NCBI RefSeq assembly: GCF_018919395.1
Contig: NZ_JAHLME010000004.1
Location: forward strand, 310,001 to 374,000
Reading direction: 5' to 3'
DNA from: Geomonas azotofigens
GTDB lineage: Bacteria > Desulfobacterota > Desulfuromonadia > Geobacterales > Geobacteraceae
DNA length: 64,000 nucleotides
Under the pieces are notes generated by a model, which had not been told where the DNA came from, made no database searches, and saw only the letters and a list, made by a program, of their open reading frames with translations. Made by a program: the position numbers and the translations under genes. Positions 62,579 to 64,000 of the stretch are shown in pieces. Within the stretch, counting starts at the first letter, position 1, and each line of letters opens with the position of its first letter.

Positions 62579-64000
62579 ATGTCAAAGAAGATGCTGATCA
62601 ATGCGCTTCACGCAGAAGAGGCGCGGGTGGCGATCGTCGAGGACGGTCGCCTTGTGGACCTGGATGTCGAGATTGCCGGCAACGAACAGACGCGCGGCAA
62701 CATCTACAAGGGGGTGGTGGTCCGCGTTGAGCCGGGACTGCAGGCCGCCTTCGTGGATATCGGGCTCAAGAAGCTCGGCTTTTTGCAGATGGGCGAGCTG
62801 CACCCGGAGAACTGGAAGTGGCGTGAGGACATCCCCGAGGAACAGCGCCATCGCCGCCCGCGCATCCAGGAGGTGCTCAGGAGGGGGCAGGAACTGATCG
62901 TCCAGGTGGAGAAGGGAGAGCGCGACAACAAGGGCTCGGCCCTCACCACCTACATCTCGCTGCCGGGGCGCTACATGGTGCTCATGCCGGGGAGCGATTC
63001 CTCCGGCATCTCCCGCAAGGTGGAAGCCGAGGGTGAGCGCAAGAAGCTCAAGGAAATCATCGCCGAGATGACCATCCCCGAGGGGTACGGCTACATCATC
63101 CGCACCGAGGCGATGGGGCGCACCCGCGACGAGCTGCAAAAGGACCTGGACAGCCTGATCGCCCTGTACGAGGGGATCCGGGCGCAAGGGGCGGGGATGA
63201 AGGGGGCCGGCATGGTCTACCAGGAGTCCGCGCTGATCATCCGCACCATCCGCGACTACTTCTCCGCCGACATCGACGAGGTCCTGGTCGACAGCAAGGA
63301 CGTCTTCAAGGACGTGCGCGACGCCTTGAAGGAGATCGATCCCGCCTTCGAGAAGCTGGTCAAGATGCACCAGGAGAAGCGCCCCATCTTCTCGCGCTAC
63401 CAGTTGGAGGAGCAGATCGACCTGATCTACGAGAAGAAGGTGCCGCTCAAATCCGGGGGCTCCATCTTCATCGAGCCGACCGAGGCGCTGGTCTCCATCG
63501 ACGTCAACTCGGGCAAGTCCACCGGCGAGAAGGGGGTCGAGGACACCGCCTTCAAGACCAACCTGGAGGCCGCCGAGGAGGCGGCGCGCCAGCTCAGGCT
63601 GCGCGACCTGGGGGGGCTCATCGTCATCGACTTCATCGACATGCGCGACAGAAAGCACAACGCCGAGGTGGAGAAGACCCTCAAGAACGCCCTCAAGGCG
63701 GACAAGGCGCGGGTGAACGTGGCGCGCATCTCGGAGTTCGGGCTCCTGGAGATGTCCCGCCAGCGCATCCGCCAGACCCTGAACCAGGCCAGCACGCTGG
63801 AGTGTCCGCACTGCGACGGCAGGGGCAAGGTGAAGTCGGTCGAGGCGATGGCCCTTTCCTTCCTGAGGAAGGTGCACGCCGCCGCCGCCAAGGGAACCAT
63901 CGGCGAGGTGGTGGGGAGCCTGCCGCTCGAGGTGGCCTACTACCTCCTGAACCGCAAGCGTCACGAACTTTCCCAGATCGAGAACGACTACGACATCGAG
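62579..64000 (+). CDS. rng: Ribonuclease E/G (partial, C-terminus outside window)
   Basis: 474 codons are visible from an ATG at 62579; the frame is open to the window end. RNase E/G catalytic core: N-terminal S1 domain (about 35-125), the catalytic acidic residues D308 (SIDVNSGKS) and D351 (VIDFIDMRD), and the zinc-link cysteines C409 and C412 (CPHC). These agree with E. coli RNase E numbering (303, 346, 404, 407). Whether it carries a degradosome tail cannot be seen. The ribosome site AAAGGAAAGGG is somewhat far from the ATG. Confidence 0.95.
   Translation, partial: MSKKMLINALHAEEARVAIVEDGRLVDLDVEIAGNEQTRGNIYKGVVVRVEPGLQAAFVDIGLKKLGFLQMGELHPENWKWREDIPEEQRHRRPRIQEVLRRGQELIVQVEKGERDNKGSALTTYISLPGRYMVLMPGSDSSGISRKVEAEGERKKLKEIIAEMTIPEGYGYIIRTEAMGRTRDELQKDLDSLIALYEGIRAQGAGMKGAGMVYQESALIIRTIRDYFSADIDEVLVDSKDVFKDVRDALKEIDPAFEKLVKMHQEKRPIFSRYQLEEQIDLIYEKKVPLKSGGSIFIEPTEALVSIDVNSGKSTGEKGVEDTAFKTNLEAAEEAARQLRLRDLGGLIVIDFIDMRDRKHNAEVEKTLKNALKADKARVNVARISEFGLLEMSRQRIRQTLNQASTLECPHCDGRGKVKSVEAMALSFLRKVHAAAAKGTIGEVVGSLPLEVAYYLLNRKRHELSQIENDYDIE

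Noticed and set aside
62582-63964. Long open frame on the minus strand opposite the RNase gene
   Set aside because: It mirrors the RNase E/G coding strand in high-GC DNA and its translation has no recognisable domain; the plus-strand RNase keeps every catalytic residue.

Overview
The window looks like chromosome of a Geobacteraceae bacterium (Geobacter / Citrifermentans / Geomonas type, Desulfuromonadales). Reasons: high GC, several multihaem c-type cytochromes (5, 7 and 12 CXXCH motifs), an SfrAB-type NADPH oxidoreductase, haem-binding periplasmic sensors and many sigma-54 regulators. I see no rRNA, tRNA, CRISPR array or insertion sequence. Names of G. sulfurreducens homologues are recalled from family knowledge, not searched.

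Layout. 1-1.6 kb: thiamine thiazole genes thiS-thiG-thiE (minus; thiE is cut by the window edge). 1.8-3.4 kb: a histidine kinase with a two-haem periplasmic sensor. 3.5-7 kb: an IclR regulator, coaE and a FapA-type protein. 7.2-11.8 kb: sfrB-sfrA. 11.9-29 kb: the most interesting region, described below. 29-38 kb: AspT-type transporter, a periplasmic binding protein next to a chemoreceptor, a multidomain receiver protein, mltG. 38-42.4 kb: a very large GH13-type protein and scpB. 42.6-53 kb (minus): rubredoxin-like mini-protein, two M16 peptidases, lon, ABC-F ATPase, HNH nuclease, HD hydrolase, MaoC hydratase, drug/metabolite transporter, with short interspersed repeats between them. 53.3-60 kb: envelope proteins (TPR plus pentapeptide repeat, LysM, receiver-like membrane protein). 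60.2-62 kb: amidohydrolase, DUF2721, HEPN-like protein. 62.6 kb to the end: RNase E/G, running off the window.

The 11.9-29 kb region holds two related respiratory modules around a central regulatory block (two NtrC-type activators and a hybrid kinase). Left module (minus): small one-TM protein, pseudo-receiver, small TM protein, 58-aa protein, pentahaem cytochrome, HybA-like ferredoxin, HybB/NrfD-like quinone subunit, two-haem sensor, TM protein. Right module (plus): small one-TM protein, pseudo-receiver fused to the TM part, heptahaem cytochrome (CbcA-like), cytochrome b (CbcB-like), paralogous TM protein; a dodecahaem OmcQ-like cytochrome faces it. The two modules share gene order and homologous accessory proteins. 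Three transcription units start with good -24/-12 sigma-54 promoters. Two of them carry the same pair of dyads, TGTATA-N7-TATACA, about 100 bp apart, 75-90 bp upstream of the promoter; the third has a different tandem dyad (TTCCTG-N5-CAGGAA). The simplest reading is two menaquinol-to-cytochrome electron-exit routes switched by two dedicated enhancer-binding proteins, with an accessory set of phosphorylation-deficient receivers and small membrane proteins of unknown role.
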